Virus record (IMG/VR): IMGVR_UViG_3300017963_000541 | Coordinates: 1 to 33,820 of that record | DNA from: a virus | Length of the DNA: 33,820 bases | Direction: 5' to 3' (one strand) | Part shown: positions 21,504 through 29,709 of the stretch, in pieces | Layout: every line of letters begins with the position of its first letter | Numbering within the stretch: position 1 is the stretch's first letter | Made by a program: the position numbers and the translations under genes | The notes under the pieces: generated by a model | What the model was told of the DNA's origin: nothing | The model's input: the letters and a program-made list of their open reading frames with translations, nothing else | The model's database searches: none

Positions 21504-21919
21504 GATATACCTTGCACTAACACGTTTAGACTTTGCACTTTCACTCTGTACGCAACCAAACCGTCTTCCGTCCCGACCGGTTCAATCAGAGTCGTTCTCA
21601 GTTCCGTCCATTTCTCGTCACTCGGTTGCACTTCTTGCAATGCGTCGAACACAGCAACCGCAATGTCCAGGACATCACCAGCCTGTGCTACCTCGGGATT
21701 AGTCCAGACCATCACTGAACACTCAAACTGCCATTGACCGGCCTGCGTGTAACTCAGTGTCGGATACGAGACGATAATCGCATATCCATTCTGATTCAGC
21801 CCAGCCTGTGCCGTGTCAATCGTTCCTGGTTGCTCCTCGACAACGACATCCACCGGCAACGTGCCGGCAGCGTTCAGCAACCCTGCAAGTAACTCCTGAT
21901 ATTCTCTGCCGAGGTTCAT
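21500..21919 (-). CDS. Tail terminator / completion-like protein (139 aa)
   Basis: The 139-aa protein starts with a helix (NLGREYQELLAGLLNAAG) followed by strands (DVVVEEQPG, then YAIIVSYPTLSYTQAGQWQFECSVMVW cut across two strands) and a helix (LDIAVAVFDALQEV). This is the alpha/beta layout of gpU-like tail terminator proteins. It sits between the HK97-gp10-like gene and the tube gene, with 4-nt overlaps on both sides. The role would be to stop tail growth and form the joint with the head. The fold is inferred from pattern and position. Confidence 0.55.
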   Translation of the reverse strand: MNLGREYQELLAGLLNAAGTLPVDVVVEEQPGTIDTAQAGLNQNGYAIIVSYPTLSYTQAGQWQFECSVMVWTNPEVAQAGDVLDIAVAVFDALQEVQPSDEKWTELRTTLIEPVGTEDGLVAYRVKVQSLNVLVQGIS

Positions 21920-22569
21920 CCGAAATTCCTCCTCGCCTGGAGTGTCCAGGATCTCCTGAAAGCCGTTTTTGCCCGCCGAGTCAGGATCTTGCGCCGGGTC
22001 TTGTCGTTAATGGTCTTCAAGTAGATCTCGGTATCCGCCATCACCTGACGCAACGACATCCCGATGAAGTTGGTGCGCCTGTTCACCGCGGCAATGCCCG
22101 GTGTCCGCAAATCCATCCGAATCTCTTCATCGTTTTTTGAGATCAGCGTCAATGCCCCCAACTCACGGCTCCGGTCGTACTGGTAATCTCGACCAACACG
22201 GAGGTATCTGCGTCTGATCGGCCTCATGGACACTGCGAGAAGACCGCTTCCTTTCCGTCGTCTTCCAATCTCCGTCGCAATCAACCGCTGATGATCGTTC
22301 AATGGCTTTCCTACCTTCGACGCTTTCGGTGCGCTTGCCGATAACGACGCAACCCGGATCCGAGTGCCTATGCCTTTCGCACTGCGATGATAGAAATCTG
22401 GCCACGCTTTACGGTAACGAACGCGACCCAACAACCGGCTCATCGTCCACCCGAGGTCGCGCGCTTTCCGGATATTCGTTTGGTCAACGTCCCGACCGGA
22501 CGCTTCAGCATACCGCTTGAGCGTCTCGTTTAGACGCGCCATGTCATGTTCTGCGGTGATTTTGATCAT
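21916..22569 (-). CDS. HK97 gp10-like head-tail / minor tail protein (217 aa)
   Basis: A very basic 217-aa protein with an N-terminal helix (HDMARLNETLKRYAEA), an arginine/lysine-rich middle (IGRRRKGSGLLAVSMRPIR) and a helical C terminus (RRKILTRRAKTAFRRSW). It occupies the slot of HK97 gp10/neck-type proteins between connector and terminator genes and overlaps both by 4 nt. The high charge suggests contact with DNA or with acidic ring proteins at the neck. No distinctive motif proves it. Confidence 0.5.
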   Translation of the reverse strand: MIKITAEHDMARLNETLKRYAEASGRDVDQTNIRKARDLGWTMSRLLGRVRYRKAWPDFYHRSAKGIGTRIRVASLSASAPKASKVGKPLNDHQRLIATEIGRRRKGSGLLAVSMRPIRRRYLRVGRDYQYDRSRELGALTLISKNDEEIRMDLRTPGIAAVNRRTNFIGMSLRQVMADTEIYLKTINDKTRRKILTRRAKTAFRRSWTLQARRNFG

Positions 22570-22868
22570 GGCTCAGTCTGGCAACGGCAGAACCATCCGT
22601 GCTTGACCATCTTCACCTCCCCAATCCGGTGTTTCCTGTCGCTGTTATCGGTCAACACCTCACCGGCCCGCGGTTCCGGAGCCTCAATCTCGATCACGAT
22701 GGTTGCGCCTTCGTCCGGATTAAGCTGCACCTCACCGGGAAGACGATCCGCCATGTTCATCCGGTTGATGGACGCGTTCCACCAGACACCGCGCAGTTGA
22801 ACCTTCTCCTGGAAACAAGCAAGGCGAGTCTTGAACCCGTGCTGGATCAAGTCATGAGCACTTGGCAT
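22566..22868 (-). CDS. Head-tail connector candidate (100 aa)
   Basis: The 100-aa protein has an N-terminal helix region (MPSAHDLIQHGFKTRL) and then beta strands (VQLRGVWWNASINR, GATIVIEIEAP, HRIGEVKMVKHGWF). The size and small-barrel pattern resemble head-tail joining proteins of the lambda FII or similar type. It overlaps the gp10-like gene start by 4 nt. Next upstream is a 48-aa helical gene and then the tailspike. The function is inferred from position. Confidence 0.5.
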   Translation of the reverse strand: MPSAHDLIQHGFKTRLACFQEKVQLRGVWWNASINRMNMADRLPGEVQLNPDEGATIVIEIEAPEPRAGEVLTDNSDRKHRIGEVKMVKHGWFCRCQTEP

Positions 22869-22885
22869 TGCCTTGCCTTTCGTGT

Positions 22886-23032
22886 TCAGTCAGCGGATTC
22901 ATTCACGCTTTCCCCGAGTTTCTTCCGCAAATCCGTCAACTCCTGATCCAGCTTCCTGACCCATTGCCGGGTCGCCTCCAGGTTCGATTCCACGAGGTCA
23001 ATGCCCAGCAATCGTTTAAGCCATGCAATCAC
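22886..23032 (-). CDS. Small helical protein (48 aa) behind the tailspike gene
   Basis: A 49-codon gene starts with GTG at 23032 within the tailspike TGA (GTGA) and ends at 22886. The sequence MIAWLKRLLGIDLVESN, then WVRKLDQELTDLRKKLGE, suggests an amphipathic, possibly membrane-associated N terminus followed by a coiled coil. No family is recognised. Coupled translation with the tailspike suggests a structural or assembly accessory role; a short spanin- or holin-like role is a weaker alternative. Confidence 0.55.
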   Translation of the reverse strand: MIAWLKRLLGIDLVESNLEATRQWVRKLDQELTDLRKKLGESVNESAD

Positions 23033-25191
23033 GGTCTTTGTCCGAACATCACGATGAACGTCTCGACCATCGGATCAATCAGGATCCCGTTTGAATTGAA
23101 AAGCTTGATGTCCACGAGTCCGTCAGTGTCGCACTTGCCGACAATCGAGATGAAAGGCCAATCCCAGTGGAAAGCCTTGAACCATTGACCGGCAACAGCA
23201 TCCGGATCCAGGACCGTAAACGAAAGCTCGGAGTTCGCCGGTATCGTCGGGAGATCGAACTCGTAGGTGCGAAACTGAACGGTAGTGCCAGCCACTGCGC
23301 CCCCACCATTTAACTCAGTCCACATGTTCGTGACCGTATTGCCTCGGATCCCGATGCCGTCAACCATGTACAAACCCGGCCCAGGCAACACGACCATATT
23401 GGTGTCGCCTGCGGCGGCAATCGCGGCGTCCCATGCAGCCGTGTCGTCAGTGGTGCCATCCCCGACTGCGCCGAAGTCCTTCACGTTGATGACCGAGTTC
23501 TGCATTGAATGTAGATCACGCCTTAACGTCGGCGCACCAAACACTCCCTTGGTGTACTCGTTGGCATGTTCCACATACTCACCAACTGTGCCGCCGAATC
23601 TCAACGACAGCGTTCCTGCGGTATCCACGTAGTTCTGTTCGGCAACAACCTTTGCACAATTTTGGAGCCACATTCCAACTCCAGATGTCCAAGACGATTT
23701 GAATCGGTTGCCCGTAAGATAATAGTCGCCCGTACTATCCGCCGTCTCGATGTAAAACCCGTGACTGTACCCGTCCACCACGTTGTCCAGTATGCGCTTC
23801 ACCCCCGCCCTGCCATTGGTGACCCGAATGCCTACGCTCGTATTGCTGACGATGTTATTTCCCTGCACCAGAATTCTATCGCCAGGGTAGTTAAGGGTAA
23901 TACCGCGAAGGACATTCGACATCATGTTGTGATGGACCGTGACATCGTTCAACGGATCTGGTGAGCCACTGATGGTGATACCCGTCAACTGCGAGTCGGT
24001 TATCACGTTGTCGCTGATGACCACGTTTCCGTATCCAGGTTCTCCAGTCCGTTGCCCCGTGTACCCGATGGCGGACGCAACATTGTTGGTCTCCAGCAAT
24101 CCTTGGACTTTGTTGCCCGTGATGGTTCCACCGTTCGCCATCACCATCCGAATGCCAGCGTGCTGGTAGTTCGTCACAATGTTGTCGGCAATAATAGACG
24201 CGCCGCTACCGCCCCGGTACACATCAATCGCACCCAGGAAGTTATTGTGGGCATAAGTGCCACAGTAGCTGACGAAGTTACCCGTGGCAATCAGCGTGAT
24301 CGGAGAAGTGCCTGAGGTCGAACTGGTGACATGGATTGCCGCAGGCCATTGACCATCAGGGATGTTCGGATCACCAATGAACGTACAATCCTCAACCCGC
24401 AATATCCCGCCGTCCGAGTTCGTGGCGAAGATGTAATTCCCGACCCCACCTCCTGCACTCCCACTGTGGCCCGTTGACCCCGTGAACTTGCAATCCCTCA
24501 CCGTTGCATGACCATTGGCAAACCCGCCGATGAAGTTGATTGCCGCCTCGGTTGTGTTGGTGAAGTGGATGCCACGAAACATGATGCCGTCCGGAAGAAT
24601 CCGCAGCTTGAAGATCGAACTCCTTTCTCCAGATCGATTACTCGCGTTGTCATCGAACGTGCCGCCCTCAATCGTGCCAGTCAGCTTGGGAGCCGTCGTG
24701 AAGTCGAACATCGACAGGTTTGTCCTATCCTGATGAGACAGCACCGTGGCTCCCTGTTCCAGCATCATCGACACATCTGTTGTAACCATCACCAGCGCAT
24801 TCTGGATGCCCGTGCCGCCCATGAGATAAGTGCCGTTCGGGAAGGAGACTGTTCTCTTGTCGGCGGCATCCAACGCAGCTTGTATTGCAGGTTGATCATC
24901 AGTCGTACCATCTCCTGCCGCCCCAAACCACCGCACGTCAAGCGAACCCGAGAACTGCCTCCTCCAAGTATAAAGATCATTGATGCTGGGATACACGATA
25001 GCATCATCTACTGTTTCCGCGGGAGTAACAGCAATGAACGTACACTCAGGTTGATCCTTGGCGGTTAGCTCCGTGGAAAGACTCGTTGGGTTGTGCGTAT
25101 TAGTTAAGACGGAAAGGGTATCGTATGAGACGACATTTCCCGTGCTCGCAATGGTTGACGATACAAACAATAGTGACAGAAGCTGTTTCAT
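23029..25191 (-). CDS. Beta-helix tailspike with two pectate-lyase-type repeats (720 aa)
   Basis: The protein has two copies of the pectate-lyase-3 entry motif: VRWFGAAGDGTTDDQPAI near 86-103 and VKDFGAVGDGTTDDTAAW near 570-588. Between them is a long right-handed beta-helix with many NxV/I-type rungs (for example GTITGNKVQGL and RILDNVVDGYSHGFYIET). Such proteins bind and often cleave capsular or O-antigen polysaccharide. Unusually, the first 17 residues (MKQLLSLLFVSSTIAST) look like a secretion signal, which virion proteins do not normally need. The gene sits among head-tail connector genes rather than with the tail fibre. It overlaps the LamG gene start by 4 nt. Confidence 0.8.
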   Translation of the reverse strand: MKQLLSLLFVSSTIASTGNVVSYDTLSVLTNTHNPTSLSTELTAKDQPECTFIAVTPAETVDDAIVYPSINDLYTWRRQFSGSLDVRWFGAAGDGTTDDQPAIQAALDAADKRTVSFPNGTYLMGGTGIQNALVMVTTDVSMMLEQGATVLSHQDRTNLSMFDFTTAPKLTGTIEGGTFDDNASNRSGERSSIFKLRILPDGIMFRGIHFTNTTEAAINFIGGFANGHATVRDCKFTGSTGHSGSAGGGVGNYIFATNSDGGILRVEDCTFIGDPNIPDGQWPAAIHVTSSTSGTSPITLIATGNFVSYCGTYAHNNFLGAIDVYRGGSGASIIADNIVTNYQHAGIRMVMANGGTITGNKVQGLLETNNVASAIGYTGQRTGEPGYGNVVISDNVITDSQLTGITISGSPDPLNDVTVHHNMMSNVLRGITLNYPGDRILVQGNNIVSNTSVGIRVTNGRAGVKRILDNVVDGYSHGFYIETADSTGDYYLTGNRFKSSWTSGVGMWLQNCAKVVAEQNYVDTAGTLSLRFGGTVGEYVEHANEYTKGVFGAPTLRRDLHSMQNSVINVKDFGAVGDGTTDDTAAWDAAIAAAGDTNMVVLPGPGLYMVDGIGIRGNTVTNMWTELNGGGAVAGTTVQFRTYEFDLPTIPANSELSFTVLDPDAVAGQWFKAFHWDWPFISIVGKCDTDGLVDIKLFNSNGILIDPMVETFIVMFGQRP

Positions 25192-26561
25192 GGTGTCATG
25201 TAACCCACAATTATCCCAACCTCGTTCTCATCAAGAACGCGATCCCAAAGGACATGCTCGAAACTGTAACCGTTCCACCCGATTGCGGAATTTGAATTGC
25301 CAAGTTTGGCCCAGTTCCACGCACTGGAAACGCCAGCGTTGGAGAATTGAGAGTTATCAACATAGAAAATGTGACCGCCTGCATTATCCGCTGTAACAGT
25401 CAACACGACTGGATCTGTATGGCGAGACACAGAGCTAACTATGTTAGCACCACCCCAAAAAGCTTGCCAATTAGCCGCGCCAGCCCCCATGTACACCGTT
25501 GTTGCCCCACCAGAATTAGCACAAGCCCTGCTTGAAGATCCCGCGCTAAAGCTATCTGCTTTAAGATGACTCAGTAAGGTGAATGGCTCAGGCACAGGCG
25601 TTCCAGTCGCCCTAAGAATATCCTGAGTAAACGTATTGTCGAAGTAAGCAGCCTGCTTCCCCTGAAACTGCCCCAGTGAAACCCCGTTGGAAGTGTCCAA
25701 ATCATAAGCACTCCCGCCAGTCCCGCTGTTACGCCATGCCGTGACGTTCTCAGCCTGGGCGGACTGCGACAGACCACGGTCGCGGATGTACCGTGCCTGA
25801 ACTGAACGCATCTCTATGTCAGTGAGGTCGCGATCCCAAACTAGAAAGTCACTTACCCTGCCCCTAAACCCGAACTCTCCTGCTACACCGAAATTGTCCG
25901 CGACCGTACACCAGTCCCATTCATTGGGGAACGAAGTGCCGCCGGAACTCATTGTGGTAGCTAGAATAGAATTGACGTGTCCGGCCGTGGTTCGCGTGAC
26001 TATAACAATGGGATCGGTAGAGTTAGATGAATCAGAACCGGCATTGTTGTACTCCCAAGTGTTCTGATAACTCCTGAGCAAACACCGTCCAGTACCAGTC
26101 GTCCCTCCAAACACCGACCTTGTATCGGTCGAAGTCTCGGATCGTTCGACGACAATTAGCGAGCTATGCGGCCTTGTGATAGTCTGGGCAGTCGCAGGCT
26201 GCATGTATTCGGCTCCGGTAAACAGAATCGCACGATGACCGTTGATATCTGACAGCGTAGGTCTACCGGCTGGTGCGGTAAGGTTAAATGCTGATCCGCC
26301 AGAACCTGAGTTAGGCCATGTTCCAATTGTGTCAGGGATGTCCTGACTTCGCAGGTTGACAATCGTCTCGCCAATCAGGGTGTCAACCTCGCTGGAACTG
26401 AGAGCGTCAGTCTCGATCCCGCTCGGTTGAAGATGGACCACGGCTTCCTTGAGCAATGCCTTGGCCGGATCCAGCTTGCCACCTTGGTCCTGGAACATTA
26501 TACGAGGTCGCCTTCGCCTCGCGCGTATGCTGCTTGGACCGAATGAAATGATTTGTGCCAT
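25188..26561 (-). CDS. Two-domain LamG/lectin-like virion protein (457 aa)
   Basis: Residues about 80-260 and 275-457 are two related domains: TWPNSGSGGSAFNLTA and AWRNSGTGGSAYDLDT begin each, and each ends in a VWDRDL or LWDRVL-type strand (FLVWDRDLTDIEMR; HVLWDRVLDENEVG). This is the concanavalin-like jelly-roll fold used for carbohydrate binding. The N-terminal 45 residues are basic (IRARRRRPRI) and may anchor to the capsid or neck. Its ATG shares bases with the previous stop (TAATG). It probably decorates the head or neck and binds surface glycans. Confidence 0.7.
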   Translation of the reverse strand: MAQIISFGPSSIRARRRRPRIMFQDQGGKLDPAKALLKEAVVHLQPSGIETDALSSSEVDTLIGETIVNLRSQDIPDTIGTWPNSGSGGSAFNLTAPAGRPTLSDINGHRAILFTGAEYMQPATAQTITRPHSSLIVVERSETSTDTRSVFGGTTGTGRCLLRSYQNTWEYNNAGSDSSNSTDPIVIVTRTTAGHVNSILATTMSSGGTSFPNEWDWCTVADNFGVAGEFGFRGRVSDFLVWDRDLTDIEMRSVQARYIRDRGLSQSAQAENVTAWRNSGTGGSAYDLDTSNGVSLGQFQGKQAAYFDNTFTQDILRATGTPVPEPFTLLSHLKADSFSAGSSSRACANSGGATTVYMGAGAANWQAFWGGANIVSSVSRHTDPVVLTVTADNAGGHIFYVDNSQFSNAGVSSAWNWAKLGNSNSAIGWNGYSFEHVLWDRVLDENEVGIIVGYMTP

Positions 26562-26938
26562 TACATTATTTGCGCCCAGAGAATCGTCGTATAGTTGTCC
26601 GGACGGATATACTGACCGCCATTCCCGGAATCCGCTTCTCCGCTCACTGTTGCTGCGTAAAGCATCGTCGGCATGGGCGGCTCCGCAACGACCGCAATCT
26701 GATCAACCGCATAGACCGTCTCAGCGCGAAGAGCCGTGAATGTCCGGTAAAGGTGAGTTCCGCGGATCTCTACCCACGCACGGTCTTTCCGTCCGTAAAC
26801 CTTCCCATCCGCCGGCGCATCGGATATCCCGCCAATCGGCACACCAGGCGCCAGTACGACTTTATACTCGTCTCCAGTGACGGTGACCGTGTATTTCGGC
26901 TCAGTCAGATTTACTGACCATTGATTCGGATCGCTCAC
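26561..26938 (-). CDS. Fibre/decoration protein with a GKVYGRKDRAWVE motif (125 aa)
   Basis: The 125-aa protein contains DAPADGKVYGRKDRAWVEI near 41-59, a motif frequent in phage fibre and tail proteins. It is preceded by beta strands (KYTVTVTGDEYKVVLAP) and followed by a small C-terminal domain (PTMLYAATVSG). It may be a short fibre or an adaptor linking the LamG protein or tailspike to the virion. It overlaps neighbours on both sides by 1-4 nt within the late operon. Confidence 0.6.
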   Translation of the reverse strand: MSDPNQWSVNLTEPKYTVTVTGDEYKVVLAPGVPIGGISDAPADGKVYGRKDRAWVEIRGTHLYRTFTALRAETVYAVDQIAVVAEPPMPTMLYAATVSGEADSGNGGQYIRPDNYTTILWAQIM

Positions 26939-27294
26939 GGACTGGGTTCCTCGGTCACCGTGTTAAGGATATTGAAGACGCCCTGTAACGGTCGCTCGTT
27001 TGAATCGGTTTTAATCAGCAACAGGTCGTAGAGGTACGAGCCGGCTTTGTCATCCGTGATGCTGCTGGACGGCATCGCGAGTCGAAACTGTCCATTCGGA
27101 GCATCGAAATCGGTGACGGTCCCGTCTGACTGCTGAAAAACCAAGACAGGCGGCTCCTCGCACTTGGCCCTCACTTCCATGCGAGGAGACGTGCCTGTCA
27201 GGTCCACCGGAATATCGTCCGGGGCAAGGATCACGACCACTTGACTAAAGGCCGTGTTGACGTGTGCCGTGAAGTCGTGATCCGCCGGTGTCAT
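26935..27294 (-). CDS. BppU-N-like virion protein (119 aa)
   Basis: The 119-aa protein is all-beta (SQVVVILAPDDIPVDLTG, then PRMEVRAKCEEPPVLVF) with GQFRLAMPSSSITDD and a strand YLYDLLLIKT. The layout dipV-DLTG-x-x-x-RMEVR is like the N-terminal domain of BppU-type baseplate adaptors and fibre-anchoring proteins. It probably connects receptor-binding components to the virion. Start and stop overlap neighbours by 1-4 nt. Function is inferred by pattern. Confidence 0.55.
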   Translation of the reverse strand: MTPADHDFTAHVNTAFSQVVVILAPDDIPVDLTGTSPRMEVRAKCEEPPVLVFQQSDGTVTDFDAPNGQFRLAMPSSSITDDKAGSYLYDLLLIKTDSNERPLQGVFNILNTVTEEPSP

Positions 27295-27539
27295 TACTCG
27301 GATTCCTCTTTGACCTTCGGAGGACGACCGGGCTTGCGCTTCGGGTTCGCGTTGACGAACCTTTTGAGCAATCGGTCACCGCCACGAGTGTCTAACTTCC
27401 AAGCTGCTGTTACCTGCATATATTCGGAAGTTACCGTCTTCTGGACTGCCTCGGCGGCATCGTCAGTCTGAGTAATCAAACTGACTTTGCCATCCGGAGC
27501 CATCCCCAAGACAACGCAGGTCTTGAAGTTAGTGATCAT
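27294..27539 (-). CDS. Hypothetical protein after the capsid gene (81 aa)
   Basis: The start at 27539 (MITNFKTCVVLGM) is preferred; an in-frame ATG further upstream lies within the capsid gene. The N-terminal half is beta-like (CVVLGMAPDGKVSLITQ), the middle is helical (DDAAEAVQKTVTSEYMQV) and the C terminus is basic (NPKRKPGRPPKVKEESE), with an AT-hook-like GRPPK. No family is recognised. The gene begins 4 nt after the capsid stop. A capsid-associated or head-completion protein contacting DNA is possible. Confidence 0.55.
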   Translation of the reverse strand: MITNFKTCVVLGMAPDGKVSLITQTDDAAEAVQKTVTSEYMQVTAAWKLDTRGGDRLLKRFVNANPKRKPGRPPKVKEESE

Positions 27540-27543
27540 CACT

Positions 27544-29709
27544 TTAAGCGGTTGTGATTCTCTCCAAGGCGGCACCCTGCGCCACGGCAACGCCGAACAG
27601 GTTCGCCACTGAGAACATATGAAGGCCGGTCGTCCAGTCGTACCAAGTCCGGAACTGCATCGGGATCATGGACACAGGATCCACGACGTTTTGAACCTGA
27701 CCGCCGGGTTGCTCCGGATTCAGCGGAACACGAGCGGCAGCCGCCATTGCGCTTTGATGCAGACACACCGCACCGAGGTTCTCTGAGTTGTCCGGGACCG
27801 CGGAAACCTCGTACATGGCAAACCCACGAGCGCGAGGAACGACCAACTCACGAATCGGATCAGTTGACCCGTATGCGCTGGCATCGGAAACGACTGAGGT
27901 CTTGCCAACCCCGGCATAGTAATCGGGAGGCAGAATCGCGGAACGGTTTTGCCTCGGACATTTGGCCGCACTCAGTGCCGCTGAGACATCCGCCAGGACA
28001 TCGGCATCAAAGTTCGCCGCCGTGCTGACCGTGTTGCTGCTGTAATTGGCAGCCACGACAAGAGTCCAAATAGCATCCCAGATCGGTTGCGACAGACCCT
28101 CAACCATCGGCTCAACGAATGTATCACGGAACATCCGCGGCCCGCCACTGAACGCATTATCAACGTCGTCAATGCCGATTGAGACATTGTTGTTGACTGT
28201 GAACGTCACACTGACCGCCGTGCTTGTCGCATCAATGGCAGCGTAACCGGCGGTCTTGATCGCCTGCGCTGAAATCGCGGAAGCAATCCTTGTCGTGACA
28301 CCGTCACCGGCACTGGCGCCCTGCGGCAGGAAGTTTTTGCTGATCGCATTCAACGGAGCAAACGATGCACCGAGGTAATCAACAGCCGCGGCACTGATCA
28401 CCGTCGTCCACATTCCACCAAGAGTGTTGGCGTTGCGAAACTGCTGAATCGGGTCACGGACACCGCGGAACGATTTGACCGTTGCCGCAAGAGACTCATG
28501 AACCTCCTCACGATTCTGCGCGTAAAACTTCCTCCGGGACGCTAGCGAAGCAATCGCCTGCATTTCCTGGATGGAAGTACCACGAGCAATTGCGCGCCCG
28601 ATGCTCACCGGGTCGGAACCAACCGAACCTTTGATGCTGCCCAGAAGTCTCTGCGCTTTCGCGAAGTCCTCCACGGCATCACTGATCCAGGTGTCCCGAT
28701 CTTCAGCGGTGATCTTGCCAGCCTCAACCGCTTCGTCCACGAGACGGCCAGCGCGATCCTTCTTGAGTTCCTCAAGTTCTTTGGCTTGCTGCGCCAATTC
28801 GTTCTTGATCTTGCTATCCACCGCGGGCTTCGGCGCCTCGGTGGCCTTGTTCTCGACTTGTTCAGTCGTCTTTGGCGGATCAACCAACGGCAAATCCGCC
28901 TGATTTGTTTCGTTCATGTCAGGTTTCCGTTTTGCGGATTGATCCGCTTTTGGTTTCGCATCGCCCTCCGCACTCACGGGAGCGTTACGGAAATTCTTCA
29001 AGTCAACACCCTGGATCAGAACAACCGCATCATCGGATGCCTCGGTCACCGTATCGACGAATCCTTCATCCTTCGCCTGCCGTGCGGTGTACCATGTTTC
29101 GTCCGCCATGCGTTGTTTGATCGTCTCGGTTTCCATGCCGGTCTTGAGTTCGTATACGCCGGCAATCTGATCCCGGATCTTGTCCAGTGCTTGAGCCGTC
29201 TTCTGATGATCCTTGGAAGTGCCGATAGTCATGCCGGAAGGATCGTGAATCATCAGCATGGTATTCTCCGGCGCTTGCACTTCTTCACCGGCCATAGCAA
29301 TCACCGAGGCAATGCTCGCGGCGATACCGTCAATCCGAGTCGTGACGTTCTTACGACGGTTCAGAGCATTGTAAATCGCCAAACCCTCGAACACGTCACC
29401 GCCTCCGGAATTGATGCCTACGGTGATCTGCCGTCCACCAGGAATCTTATTCAACTCACCGATGAACTCCTTAGCGGTCACACCGTTAATCCCGATTTCG
29501 TCCATGATCAGGACTTCATGCGACCCATCGGCCTGATCGGTGAACTTAAACCATTTCGCACTCATGTTTCTCTGTTCCCACTGGGTTTGACAAACCGCTC
29601 TGCGCTGTGAGGTATCCGGAAACTCGGTCGTCATGACCCCGTCACCCATGCAACGCTGAATAAACTCGTTTTCACGCTCACCACTGTTTGGAGTCGGAAT
29701 CGGCATCAA
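27544..29709 (-). CDS. ClpP-like prohead protease fused to major capsid protein (721 aa)
   Basis: Residues about 50-230 are a ClpP-type serine protease: INSGGGDVFEG (99-109), GIAASIASVI with catalytic Ser near 132, and MLMIHDPSG with His near 155. A Lys/Glu/Pro-rich linker with coiled coil (about 240-340) looks like a scaffold. Residues about 395-721 are a HK97-fold capsid domain. Protease, scaffold and capsid are usually separate or at most pairwise fused; here they form one frame. An internal ATG (residue 265, base 28917) preceded by GGAAAC could give a separate scaffold-capsid chain. Self-cleavage during head maturation is expected. The N-terminal 45 residues (PNSGERENEFIQRCM) resemble a prohead-protease-associated segment. 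Confidence 0.85.
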   Translation of the reverse strand: MMPIPTPNSGERENEFIQRCMGDGVMTTEFPDTSQRRAVCQTQWEQRNMSAKWFKFTDQADGSHEVLIMDEIGINGVTAKEFIGELNKIPGGRQITVGINSGGGDVFEGLAIYNALNRRKNVTTRIDGIAASIASVIAMAGEEVQAPENTMLMIHDPSGMTIGTSKDHQKTAQALDKIRDQIAGVYELKTGMETETIKQRMADETWYTARQAKDEGFVDTVTEASDDAVVLIQGVDLKNFRNAPVSAEGDAKPKADQSAKRKPDMNETNQADLPLVDPPKTTEQVENKATEAPKPAVDSKIKNELAQQAKELEELKKDRAGRLVDEAVEAGKITAEDRDTWISDAVEDFAKAQRLLGSIKGSVGSDPVSIGRAIARGTSIQEMQAIASLASRRKFYAQNREEVHESLAATVKSFRGVRDPIQQFRNANTLGGMWTTVISAAAVDYLGASFAPLNAISKNFLPQGASAGDGVTTRIASAISAQAIKTAGYAAIDATSTAVSVTFTVNNNVSIGIDDVDNAFSGGPRMFRDTFVEPMVEGLSQPIWDAIWTLVVAANYSSNTVSTAANFDADVLADVSAALSAAKCPRQNRSAILPPDYYAGVGKTSVVSDASAYGSTDPIRELVVPRARGFAMYEVSAVPDNSENLGAVCLHQSAMAAAARVPLNPEQPGGQVQNVVDPVSMIPMQFRTWYDWTTGLHMFSVANLFGVAVAQGAALERITTA

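Noticed and set aside
28786-29610. A 274-codon plus-strand frame opposite the protease-capsid gene
   Set aside because: Antisense shadow of a strongly supported structural gene, without start signals.
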